From: a virus
Length of the DNA stretch: 23,766 nt
IMG/VR virus record: IMGVR_UViG_3300026519_000635
Location: 1-23,766 of that record
Reading direction: 5' to 3' (one strand)
Part shown: positions 13,242-19,605 of the stretch, piece by piece
Position numbering within the stretch: position 1 is the first letter of the stretch
Layout: each line of letters begins with the position of its first letter
Translations under genes and position numbers: made by a program
The notes under the pieces: generated by a model
What the model was told of the DNA's origin: nothing
Database searches by the model: none
The model's input: the letters and a program-made list of their open reading frames with translations, nothing else

Positions 13242-13762
13242 CGCACGGCCGTGACGGCGCCGCGCTGGCCCTCGCCGCCGAGCTCGTCCGCCGGCACGAG
13301 GGCCTGCGGCTGCGCGTCTATGACGACGCGACCGGTCTGGAGATCCGTCCGGGCACGATCGTGCGCGGGCGCCCGACCATCGGCTGGGGGCGCAACCTCC
13401 TCGATCCCGGCATCACCGAAGCCGAGGCGGACGCCATGCTGGAGGCGGACCTGCGGCGGGCGAAATGGACCGCCGAGGCATTCGCCGGCGATGCGTGGGC
13501 ATGGCTGGACGACAGGCGCAGGGCGGCCGTGATCGACATGGCCTTCAATCTCGGTGGGCGGATCTTCCGGTTCGTCCGCATGCGCGAGGCTCTGGCGCGC
13601 GGCGACTACCCCACTGCCGCCCGCGAAATGCTGGATTCCCGCTGGGCGCGGCAGATCGGGCGCCGGGCGGAGACCCTGGCCAGGATCATGCGCGGCGATG
13701 CCGGCGGCGCGGTCGCCTGGGCGACCGGCACCGGAGCCGCGATCACGAGGAGGGGGCAATGA
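13238..13762 (+). CDS. GH24 endolysin (T4-lysozyme type)
   Basis: A 174-residue muramidase that cleaves the MurNAc-GlcNAc bond of peptidoglycan. The active-site region is HEGLRLRVYDD with Glu21 (acid) and Asp30, then PTIGWGRNL with Thr47, the E/D/T triad of T4 lysozyme; an insertion between Asp30 and Thr47 is common in phage lysozymes of this branch. A second conserved stretch is AVIDMAFNLGG and the C-terminal SRWARQIGRRAETLA. No signal peptide or SAR segment is present, so a holin is needed to reach the wall. GTG at 13238 (GTGA overlap) was chosen over GTG 13202. Confidence 0.9.
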   Translation: MTHGRDGAALALAAELVRRHEGLRLRVYDDATGLEIRPGTIVRGRPTIGWGRNLLDPGITEAEADAMLEADLRRAKWTAEAFAGDAWAWLDDRRRAAVIDMAFNLGGRIFRFVRMREALARGDYPTAAREMLDSRWARQIGRRAETLARIMRGDAGGAVAWATGTGAAITRRGQ

Positions 13763-13923
13763 CCGAGCTCGTCACCCGCTATCTCCCGCCGCGGCTCGTG
13801 CAGGCTCTCGTCATGCTCGTGACGCTCTCGCTGCTGTTCGGTCCGGATCGTGTCTCGAGGTGGATCGAGGCGCTCGGCGCGACGGCGGCACTGCGCATCC
13901 TCGGCCTTGAGGCGGCGCCGTGA
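13759..13923 (+). CDS. Small one-pass membrane protein, holin candidate
   Basis: A 54-residue protein with a single hydrophobic segment LVQALVMLVTLSLLFG (about 13-28) between a short N-terminus and an amphipathic tail. It starts at an ATGA overlap with the endolysin, with a purine-rich ribosome site GAGGAGGGGG. The size and position just after an endolysin without its own signal make it the best visible holin candidate, but holins have no shared sequence motif and one membrane pass is unusual. Its own stop overlaps the RuvC-like GTG start. Confidence 0.6.
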   Translation: MTELVTRYLPPRLVQALVMLVTLSLLFGPDRVSRWIEALGATAALRILGLEAAP

Positions 13924-14444
13924 GGATCGTCGGCATCGATCCGGGCGTGACCGGCGCGATCGCGTGCATCGAGACGCGGGGCCCCCGCGTCGTCGGCGCG
14001 TTCGACATGCAGGTGGTCGACATCGACCGCAGCATGGCGGTGGTCGACGAGGACTGGCTCATCAACACGATCACCGAATGGAACGTCGACGCCGTCGCCG
14101 TCGAGCGGCAGGGGCCGATCTACGACCCGAAGCGCGGCCGGCTGATGGGGGGATCGAGCGTCGCGAAGCTCGGGATGGTCACGGGCTCGATCATCGCGAT
14201 CTGCCGGCTCGCCGGCCGCCCGATGCACTATCTCACACCGGGCAGCTGGAAGACGACGCTGGCGCTGGCCGGGAAGCCGAAGGACCGGGCGCTCGACCGC
14301 GCCCGGGCACTTTTCCCGGAGCACGACCTTTTCCGCCACGGGCGTGGCGACGGCCCGAAGACGCTCGCCGTCGCGCGTGCCGAGGCCGCGCTCATCGCCT
14401 GGGCGCTGTGGCTGAGGGTCTTCGCGCAGCGGGTGGCTGCATGA
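13920..14444 (+). CDS. RuvC-like Holliday junction resolvase
   Basis: A 174-residue protein with the RNase H fold of RuvC-type resolvases. The first strand is RIVGIDPGVTGAIA with catalytic Asp7, the second acidic residue is in AVERQGP (about residue 62), and the C-terminal helix AVARAEAALIAWALW supplies the last acid (AEA). It should cut Holliday junctions or branched DNA that block packaging, and complements the recombination genes in the left operon. The start is GTG in a GTGA overlap with the small membrane protein. It belongs to the replication/recombination block rather than to lysis. Confidence 0.85.
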   Translation: MRIVGIDPGVTGAIACIETRGPRVVGAFDMQVVDIDRSMAVVDEDWLINTITEWNVDAVAVERQGPIYDPKRGRLMGGSSVAKLGMVTGSIIAICRLAGRPMHYLTPGSWKTTLALAGKPKDRALDRARALFPEHDLFRHGRGDGPKTLAVARAEAALIAWALWLRVFAQRVAA

Positions 14445-14445
14445 C

Positions 14446-15351
14446 ATGCTCGTCTTCTGGGACGTCCGCGAGGTCACGGCAGACGCGCTGCTCCGGCGGC
14501 TCGGGAAACTGCCGGACGTCGTGCTCGGATCCCCACCATGCCAGGACGCCAGCACCGCCAATCCCGGCGGGCGCGGGGTGGACGGAAAGCGCACGGGTCT
14601 GTCCTGGGAAGCCGCACGCATCATCCGCGAGGTCAGACCTGTTTGGTTCGCGCTTGAGAACGTTGCTGGGCTCCGCCATCGCGGGGTCGAGAGGCTGTGC
14701 CTACGGCTGGAGGCCGCTTCGTACGCCGTCGAACTGCTGGAGATCGGTGCGGATTGTGTGGGCGCTCCACACAGACGGCGAAGGATCTTTGTTCTCGGCG
14801 CGCGAACCGATGCTGCCAACCCCGACGGCGTCGGCGAGCCGCAGCCGTGGCAACCGTTCGAACGGCGGTCGGCACCTGCCAGAGCTGGTCAGACGGATGC
14901 TCCCCACCGTGACAGCAAGCGACGCGCGCCTTTCTGGATCACGCAACGCGCCGGGCTCAAAGGCCAACGCGGGAACGAGTCTGTCGGATCTCGTCTCGAC
15001 TGGGGCGAGCTCGGGGCGCTGCTCGACGCATGGCGACACTGGAACCCGCATCTCCATCCTCTGTGCCCTGGCGTGGTGGATGCTTGGCTTGCCATGCCGC
15101 ACCGCGAGCGCCTGCGATGGGTGTCAGCGCTCGGAGACAGCGTGATGCCGGCGATCACCGGCCCGATATGTCGCGTGATGCGTCGCCTGTGCGGCGGGGC
15201 GACCGCGATCGAACTGTTCGCCGGCGCTGTAGGCGGCTGGTCGCTGGGAGCACGTGAAGCGGGAATCGACGTGGTGGCCATTGCCGAGGCCGATCGCTGG
15301 CGCGTCGCGCGTTACATGGACCTCCATGGTCATCGTGTGAGGGCTGCGTGA
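14446..15351 (+). CDS. Circularly permuted DNA cytosine-5 methyltransferase, probable frame disturbance
   Basis: A 301-residue protein with the motifs of C5-cytosine methyltransferases in a rotated order. From the N-terminus: GSPPCQDAS with catalytic Cys32 (motif IV), ALENVAGL (VI, 70-77), RRRRIFVLG (VIII, 110-118), ALGDSVMP (X, 228-235) and only then ELFAGAVGGWSLG (I, 256-268), with a motif II acid in AIAEADRW. So the SAM-binding motif is C-terminal. Between motifs VIII and X the present frame reads a peptide with few conserved features, while the +1 frame from 14810 reads two MLPT-TAS repeats of the type that I associate with the specificity part of phage methyltransferases. This may be a pair of compensating frameshifts. 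Activity is uncertain; it could protect phage DNA from restriction. Confidence 0.75.
   Translation: MLVFWDVREVTADALLRRLGKLPDVVLGSPPCQDASTANPGGRGVDGKRTGLSWEAARIIREVRPVWFALENVAGLRHRGVERLCLRLEAASYAVELLEIGADCVGAPHRRRRIFVLGARTDAANPDGVGEPQPWQPFERRSAPARAGQTDAPHRDSKRRAPFWITQRAGLKGQRGNESVGSRLDWGELGALLDAWRHWNPHLHPLCPGVVDAWLAMPHRERLRWVSALGDSVMPAITGPICRVMRRLCGGATAIELFAGAVGGWSLGAREAGIDVVAIAEADRWRVARYMDLHGHRVRAA
14810..15030 (+). other. Alternative-frame target-recognition segment inside the methyltransferase
   Basis: In the frame shifted by one base from the methyltransferase, codons from 14810 give MLPTPTASA (14810-14836) and MLPTVTASD (14897-14923), then SGSRNAPGSKANAGTSLSDLV. The two repeats share 7 of 9 residues through codons that differ at synonymous sites (ctg/ctc, cca/ccc, acg/aca, gcg/gca, tcg/agc), as coding selection in this frame would leave. 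In the annotated frame the same pair shares only three residues. The frame has no start of its own and stays open to a stop at about 15145. The right border given is approximate. Confidence 0.5.
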
Positions 15352-15890
15352 TGGACTGGTTCCGTTGTCCGGTTGGTCTCACTCGGGACGTCAGACTCTG
15401 GATCGTGGCCAAACGTGCCGGAGTGCATCGCGGATGCGCTTTTGCGGCGTGGATCGCGGTCCTCGAGCACGCCTGCCAGCGGGATCACGACGGGTACGTG
15501 GGTGATCTGTCGACGGCCCGTCTGGCAGAGGCAGTCGATATCCCGATCGACAAAGCAGAGCAGCTGCTCAGGGGCTTTTACGAAAAAGGACTGCTCAGAA
15601 ACGGATACGTCAGAGAGTGGGAGGAGAAATACAAAAAACCTGTCTCCTGGGATGATCGGCTTGATCTGCCAAAACACACGTGGAGAAAGATAAGGCAGGA
15701 TATCCTCCTTCGAGATGGGAGGCGCTGCAGATACTGCTGGTCGAACGTTGGACCATTCGAAATCGACCACGTGATCCCCGTGTCTCGTGGCGGCGGAAGC
15801 GAGCCCGACAATCTCGTCGTCGCATGCAGGCTATGCAATCGCCGCAAGAAGGACCGCACACCATACGAATGGCTGGCGAACAATGGCTGA
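15351..15890 (+). CDS. wHTH-HNH endonuclease fusion
   Basis: A 179-residue protein of two parts. Residues 1-90 resemble the N-terminal winged-helix domain of phage replication initiators (WIAVLEHACQRDHDGYV, STARLAEAVDIPIDKAEQLL, EKGLLRNGYV). Residues 110-172 are an HNH nuclease: WRKIRQDILLRDGRRCRYCW with Cys126 and Cys129, EIDHVIPVSRGG with Asp139-His140, DNLVVACRLCNRRK with Asn154, Cys159, Cys162 and Asn163. All HNH metal and catalytic positions are present. The ATG at 15351 overlaps the methyltransferase stop (TGATG). It could be a homing-type nuclease that captured an initiator domain, or a replication protein with a nicking domain. GC is lower here than in the neighbours, a sign of separate origin. 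Confidence 0.85.
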   Translation: MDWFRCPVGLTRDVRLWIVAKRAGVHRGCAFAAWIAVLEHACQRDHDGYVGDLSTARLAEAVDIPIDKAEQLLRGFYEKGLLRNGYVREWEEKYKKPVSWDDRLDLPKHTWRKIRQDILLRDGRRCRYCWSNVGPFEIDHVIPVSRGGGSEPDNLVVACRLCNRRKKDRTPYEWLANNG

Positions 15891-16869
15891 CTATCCGTTC
15901 CTCCCTCTGTGGACGGATGCCTACCTGGCGGACACGACGCACCTGACGACCGAGGAACACGGCGCGTATCTGCTCCTCCTCATGGCCATGTGGCGAACCA
16001 AGCGGTGCCGCATTCCAGATGATGACGATCTGTTGGCGCGGATTACCCGGCTCGGGAAGCGGCGATGGCGGAGGGTGCGGAGCGTAATCGAGCCCTTCTT
16101 CACGATCCAGGATGGAACGTGGACGCAAGGGAGACTGCTCCAGGAGCGGATAGCCGTAGAAAGGCGGTCAGAAACGCAGAGGGCCAAGGCCCGGGCGCGC
16201 TGGTTGCGCGTTCGAGATGGCGACCCGCAAAAGTTTTGCGACGGACGGCAGCAAAGTTTTGCAATCGACGGCTCCGAAACAGCCGATCAGTCCGAGGGAA
16301 CTAACTCATTGAAAAGGCCCAATGTAGGCAATGCAGCGGCATCGGCGCGGCATGTACCGCGGGAATGCAATCCATACCCAGACTCAGAATCTACACCCCC
16401 CTCTCCCCTCACTTCGTTCGGGGATCTCCCCCCTGCTGGGGGCGACCATGCCTCCGCGCCTGGCGGCGCTCCGGCCGCGCCACAGGGGGGCGGGGAGGAG
16501 TTGCGCAAGCCCAAGCGGAAATCCGACCCGGCGCGTGGATCGCGTCTGCCGCCGGACTGGCAGCCCTCCGAGGACGATCTCCGCTTCGCCGCGGGGCTCG
16601 GCTTGACGCCCCCGGAAATCCGCATCGAGACCGAGAAGTTCCGCGACTACTGGGCCGCCCAGACCGGACAGCGGGCCCGCAAGTGCGACTGGCGCGCCAC
16701 CTGGCGGAACTGGTGCCGCAAGGCGGCCGACGATCTGCGCCGCAACCGCGCCCCGCCCGGCCAGCCCGGAAGCGTGCTGGAAGCCTACCGCATGGCGAGC
16801 GTACTGAACCCGGAGACCGAGGACGATGACCCCGTCGAGCATGGACCACTGCAGGCGCTGCCTCACTGA
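15883..16869 (+). CDS. DUF1376 (YdaU-like) phage replication protein
   Basis: A 328-residue protein with an N-terminal DUF1376 domain (FLPLWTDAYLADTTHLTTEE, HGAYLLLLMAMWR, PDDDDLLARITRL), typical of phage replication initiators related to lambda O or YdaU. The middle is a low-complexity linker rich in Pro, Gly and Ala (about 165-215). The C-terminal part (LPPDWQPSEDDLRFAAGLGL, FRDYWAAQTGQRARKCDW, WRNWCRKAADD) is the usual tail of this group. The ATG at 15883 overlaps the HNH gene by 8 bp. As in lambda O, the gene contains candidate origin repeats (16227-16262). The linker coincides with a palindromic repeat (16396-16500). Confidence 0.8.
   Translation: MADYPFLPLWTDAYLADTTHLTTEEHGAYLLLLMAMWRTKRCRIPDDDDLLARITRLGKRRWRRVRSVIEPFFTIQDGTWTQGRLLQERIAVERRSETQRAKARARWLRVRDGDPQKFCDGRQQSFAIDGSETADQSEGTNSLKRPNVGNAAASARHVPRECNPYPDSESTPPSPLTSFGDLPPAGGDHASAPGGAPAAPQGGGEELRKPKRKSDPARGSRLPPDWQPSEDDLRFAAGLGLTPPEIRIETEKFRDYWAAQTGQRARKCDWRATWRNWCRKAADDLRRNRAPPGQPGSVLEAYRMASVLNPETEDDDPVEHGPLQALPH
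16227..16262. repeat. Two palindromic origin-like repeats
   Basis: GCAAAAGTTTTGC (16227-16239) is a perfect palindrome around one base, and GCAAAGTTTTGC (16251-16262) has 5-bp arms around GT. The copies begin 24 bp apart and each is followed by a related GACGG stretch. They lie inside the replication gene, in a locally AT-rich part, as lambda's iterons lie inside gene O. Two copies are few for an origin, so this is a candidate only. Confidence 0.45.
16396..16500. repeat. GC-rich interspersed palindromic repeat inside a coding region
   Basis: The stretch opens with CCCCCCTCTCCCC (16396-16408), has an inner hairpin CCCCC-TGCT-GGGGG (16429-16442) and closes with GGGGGGCGGGGAGGAG (16485-16500). 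Its look matches the CCCCTC/GGGGAG intergenic palindromes that I know from Alphaproteobacteria. It is read in frame and encodes the Pro/Gly/Ala linker of the DUF1376 protein. The family assignment rests on memory of its appearance. Confidence 0.45.
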
Positions 16870-17641
16870 GCTGTGGCTGGCCGTGCGCGCGCCGCGGATG
16901 CCGACGCACGACATCGCGGCCAAGATCGAACGGTACGCCAAGCCGCTCCGGAAATACCCTCCGGACGCGGTCGAGCGTGCGTGCGACCGGTGGGCCGAGG
17001 AACATCCGGGATGGCCGAGCCTGTCCGAGATCATGGAGGCCTGCGGACGGGAGGTGGCGGCGGAGAGGCCGGCCATCGAGCCTCCGCGCGGCAGGGACGC
17101 GATCAACGAGGCGCTCGGGTACCTGCCGGGCATCGTCGTCCGGTCGATCGACTGTCCGACCGAAATCAACGGTGGCATCCCGTGGTCGCACGCCGTCAGC
17201 CGGCAGGAGATCATGCGCGCCATCGCGAAAGCCTGGACGGTCACGCCGGTGCCGCCGCGTCCTCCCGAACGCGATCCGGCAGGGCGGGCAAAGGCGGCAT
17301 TCGCGCGGCGCCTCGGGGACGCCCTCGGCATCGCGGTCCGTTCCGGCGATCCGTCGCGCATCGAACCAGGGCGCGACCTGCACCCGGAATGGTGCGACAT
17401 GACGGACAGCCAATGGTGGTCGCACGACGGGCTGCGCGAGCTCGTCGACGAGATCGAGACCGGCAGATATTTCGGCGGATTCCGTGCGCTCGCGATCTCG
17501 ACGCTCGCCCGCCATCTCGCGGCCGGCCGCATGCCGGCGGACGTGGCCGACCGGGCGATCGCGCTCGTCCACGGCACCGCGCCCGAACCGCAACACCCGA
17601 CCCCGGAGCCCACGGCAAGGCTGGTGGAGGCCGCCACGTGA
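16826..17641 (+). CDS. Hypothetical replication-region protein, possible helicase loader
   Basis: A 271-residue protein directly after the replication initiator, overlapping it by 44 bp. The N-terminus (LTELWLAVRAPRMPTHDIAAKIERYAKPLRKYPPDAVERACDRW, partly quoted as KIERYAKPLRKYPPDAVER) and HPGWPSLSEIMEACGRE resemble the short helical domain seen in phage helicase-loader-like or lambda P-like proteins, where 'P.wPtl.Ei...c' recurs. No Walker A motif is present, so it is not a DnaC-type ATPase. The rest has no recognised domain. The pairing of initiator and loader fits lambda O/P order. ATG 16826 is used; ATG 16841 is an alternative. Confidence 0.6.
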   Translation: MTPSSMDHCRRCLTELWLAVRAPRMPTHDIAAKIERYAKPLRKYPPDAVERACDRWAEEHPGWPSLSEIMEACGREVAAERPAIEPPRGRDAINEALGYLPGIVVRSIDCPTEINGGIPWSHAVSRQEIMRAIAKAWTVTPVPPRPPERDPAGRAKAAFARRLGDALGIAVRSGDPSRIEPGRDLHPEWCDMTDSQWWSHDGLRELVDEIETGRYFGGFRALAISTLARHLAAGRMPADVADRAIALVHGTAPEPQHPTPEPTARLVEAAT

Positions 17642-17955
17642 GCTGGCTCGGCGACCTCGCACGCGACCTCGGCGATGAGGCGGCCCGATCCCTCGCCCAG
17701 TCGTACGGCGGAACCAGCATCTACGTCCCCGGATCGCTCTCGCCGCGCCTCGTCGCCATGGTCGGGCGCGACATCGCGCAGTGGCTCGTCGATCACCACG
17801 GCGGTCAGAAACTCTACGTCCCCATGCCCGACCTCCGCCAGAGAGACGCCGAACGCGCACGCGAGCTCCACCACATGGGAACCAGACCAGGCGATATCGC
17901 ACGCCTCATCGGACGATCGGAGCGATGGGTCGCAAGAGTGCTGCGCGGAGAGTGA
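17638..17955 (+). CDS. Mor-like transcription regulator
   Basis: A 105-residue protein resembling the Mor/C group of phage Mu activators. Two copies of a 'GG-x-x-(I/L)YVP' pattern, YGGTSIYVP (23-31) and GGQKLYVP (55-62), correspond to the dimerisation strand of Mor, and the C-terminal GTRPGDIARLIGRSERWVARVL (81-102) is a helix-turn-helix. In Mu, Mor activates the middle promoter that turns on C and then the late genes. Here it sits just before the terminase genes, so activating the late genes is a sensible inference. The start is GTG in a GTGA overlap. Confidence 0.65.
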   Translation: MSWLGDLARDLGDEAARSLAQSYGGTSIYVPGSLSPRLVAMVGRDIAQWLVDHHGGQKLYVPMPDLRQRDAERARELHHMGTRPGDIARLIGRSERWVARVLRGE

Positions 17956-17960
17956 CGGAC

Positions 17961-18317
17961 ATGCCTCGCACACGGCGCACAAGGAAAAAACGGTTGCTCC
18001 AGGCCCTCGCCGCAGGCCTGTCGGTGAAGGCAGCCTGCGAGGTGGCCGGCATCGGCCGCCGCACGGCCTATGACTGGCGCAACGAGGACCAGGAGTTCGC
18101 ATCCGCCTGGGACGAGGCCATCGAGACCGGAACCGACGCCCTCGAGGACGAGGCGCTCAGCAGGGCCATGAACGGCTCCGATACCATGCTGATCTTCCTG
18201 CTCAAGGCTCGCCGCCCCGAGAAATACCGCGACACGCACCGCGTCCAGCACGACGGCGGCCTGCGCGTCGAGGTCGTGACCTGCCTTCCCGAGCCCGATG
18301 AAGACGCTGCGGATTGA
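17961..18317 (+). CDS. Terminase small subunit-like protein
   Basis: A 118-residue protein with an N-terminal helix-turn-helix (KKRLLQALAAGLSVKAACEV, GIGRRTAYDWRNEDQEFASA) and a helical oligomerisation part (EDEALSRAMNGSDTMLIFLLKARRPEKYRD) typical of phage small terminases that recognise the packaging site. It lies directly before and overlaps the large subunit by 20 bp, which supports the role. The ATG at 17961 follows GGAGAG by 8 nt; a GTG at 17952 would add three residues. Confidence 0.82.
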   Translation: MPRTRRTRKKRLLQALAAGLSVKAACEVAGIGRRTAYDWRNEDQEFASAWDEAIETGTDALEDEALSRAMNGSDTMLIFLLKARRPEKYRDTHRVQHDGGLRVEVVTCLPEPDEDAAD

Positions 18318-19605
18318 ACTCTCCTGGACGCCCCGCCACTATCAGCTCGAGGCGGCGCGCCGCAGAAGGCTGCGCAACGTCCTCGTCTGGCACCGCCGGG
18401 CCGGCAAGACCGAGTTCTGCGCCGGCCTGCTGCTCACCGAAATGCTGCGTCACCCCGGCCTCTACTGGTACATCGCACCCTACCGCAACCAGGCCCGGCG
18501 CATCCTCTGGGACCGGCTCAAGTCGCTCGCACGGCGCCTCATCACCACCGGCATCGTCCAGGTCCGCGAGGTCGAGATGGCGCTCGCGACCACGGGCGGC
18601 GGCCGCATCGAACTCCACGGCGCGGACCATCCCGATGCGCTCCGTGGCGTGGGCCTGCGGGGCGTCGTCTACGACGAGGTGGCGCAGATGGAGCCCACCA
18701 CCTGGGAGGAGGTCACCCTGCCCGCGCTCGCCGACCAGCCCGGGGCGTGGGAGATCTTCATCGGCACCCCCAAGGGCCTGAACCACTTCAAGGACCTCTA
18801 CGACCGCGCCGTCGCCGAGATGGAGGCGGGCGGGCCGAGCTATGCGAGCCTGCTCACCGTCGACGACACGGGCGTGATCGACCGCGGGTTCCTCGAGCGC
18901 GCGAAGCGCATCATGACGCGCGCGGCCTTCATGCAGGAATTCTACTGCGTCTGGGATGCCGGAGGCGTCTCGCTGATCGACCCCGCGGACGTGGCCGCCT
19001 GCGAACTCGCCGAGGCCGGCGATCCCCGCCGCTACGCCAATGGCACCTGCGTCGTCGGCGTGGATCTCGCAGTCCGCGGCGATCTCACGGTCGCCGTCGT
19101 ACTCGAGCGCACCGGCCCGCGCTGGATCCTGCGCGAGATGCTCGAACGCCGGAACGTTCCGCTGCTCGAGCAGGTCGAGGACATCGCCAGGATCATGCGC
19201 GATTACCGCGTCTCCAGGCTCGTGGTGGACCGCACCGGCCTCGGCGAGGCCGTGGTGGAGACGCTCGAGCGCCGCTGGGGCGGCGTCGTCGACGGTGTGA
19301 TCATGACCCCGCAGCGCCGCATCGAGCTCGTCCAGGACATGCGCCTCGCCTTCGCCGAGCGCAGGATCGCCATCCCCCCGCACGACGGGCTGCGGCGTGA
19401 CCTGGCGGGGATCAGGCTCGACTGGACGAACCGCGGCCAGCCGCGCCTCGAGATCGACCGCGCCGGCGGCTCGCACGCCGATCGCGCGATGGCGCTAGCG
19501 CTCGCCGTCTCGGCCATCGGCTCGTACCTGCCCGGCGCCGAGATCGCGACGGCAGGCCTCACTAGACCGTCCGCGATGCTGGACGATTTCATCGGAGGAC
19601 TGTAA
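18298..19605 (+). CDS. terL: Terminase large subunit (packaging ATPase-nuclease)
   Basis: A 435-residue packaging motor. Walker A is HRRAGKT (32-38), Walker B with the catalytic glutamate is GVVYDEVAQM (Asp126, Glu127), and the coupling motif region is FIGTPKG (154-160). The C-terminal RNase H-like nuclease starts at VVGVDLAVRGD with Asp256; a second acid is in VVDRTGLGE (near 314) and a third near DRAMALALA. All functional parts are present at a normal length. It ends in a TAATG overlap with the portal gene. Confidence 0.95.
   Translation: MKTLRIELSWTPRHYQLEAARRRRLRNVLVWHRRAGKTEFCAGLLLTEMLRHPGLYWYIAPYRNQARRILWDRLKSLARRLITTGIVQVREVEMALATTGGGRIELHGADHPDALRGVGLRGVVYDEVAQMEPTTWEEVTLPALADQPGAWEIFIGTPKGLNHFKDLYDRAVAEMEAGGPSYASLLTVDDTGVIDRGFLERAKRIMTRAAFMQEFYCVWDAGGVSLIDPADVAACELAEAGDPRRYANGTCVVGVDLAVRGDLTVAVVLERTGPRWILREMLERRNVPLLEQVEDIARIMRDYRVSRLVVDRTGLGEAVVETLERRWGGVVDGVIMTPQRRIELVQDMRLAFAERRIAIPPHDGLRRDLAGIRLDWTNRGQPRLEIDRAGGSHADRAMALALAVSAIGSYLPGAEIATAGLTRPSAMLDDFIGGL

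Noticed and set aside
14810-15145. The shifted frame as an independent overlapping gene
   Set aside because: The ATG at 14810 has no ribosome site and the segment reads as an internal part of a methyltransferase, so it is listed as a frame-disturbed segment rather than a gene.
16384-18102. Long open frame of 572 codons on the minus strand
   Set aside because: It lies opposite the recognised DUF1376, loader-like, Mor-like and terminase genes, is arginine- and serine-rich without domain features, and is a normal by-product of high GC.
18202-19476. Open frame of 424 codons opposite the large terminase
   Set aside because: Terminase motifs on the plus strand are complete; the antisense product is low-complexity, rich in Arg, Gly and acidic residues, with no ribosome site or neighbour context.
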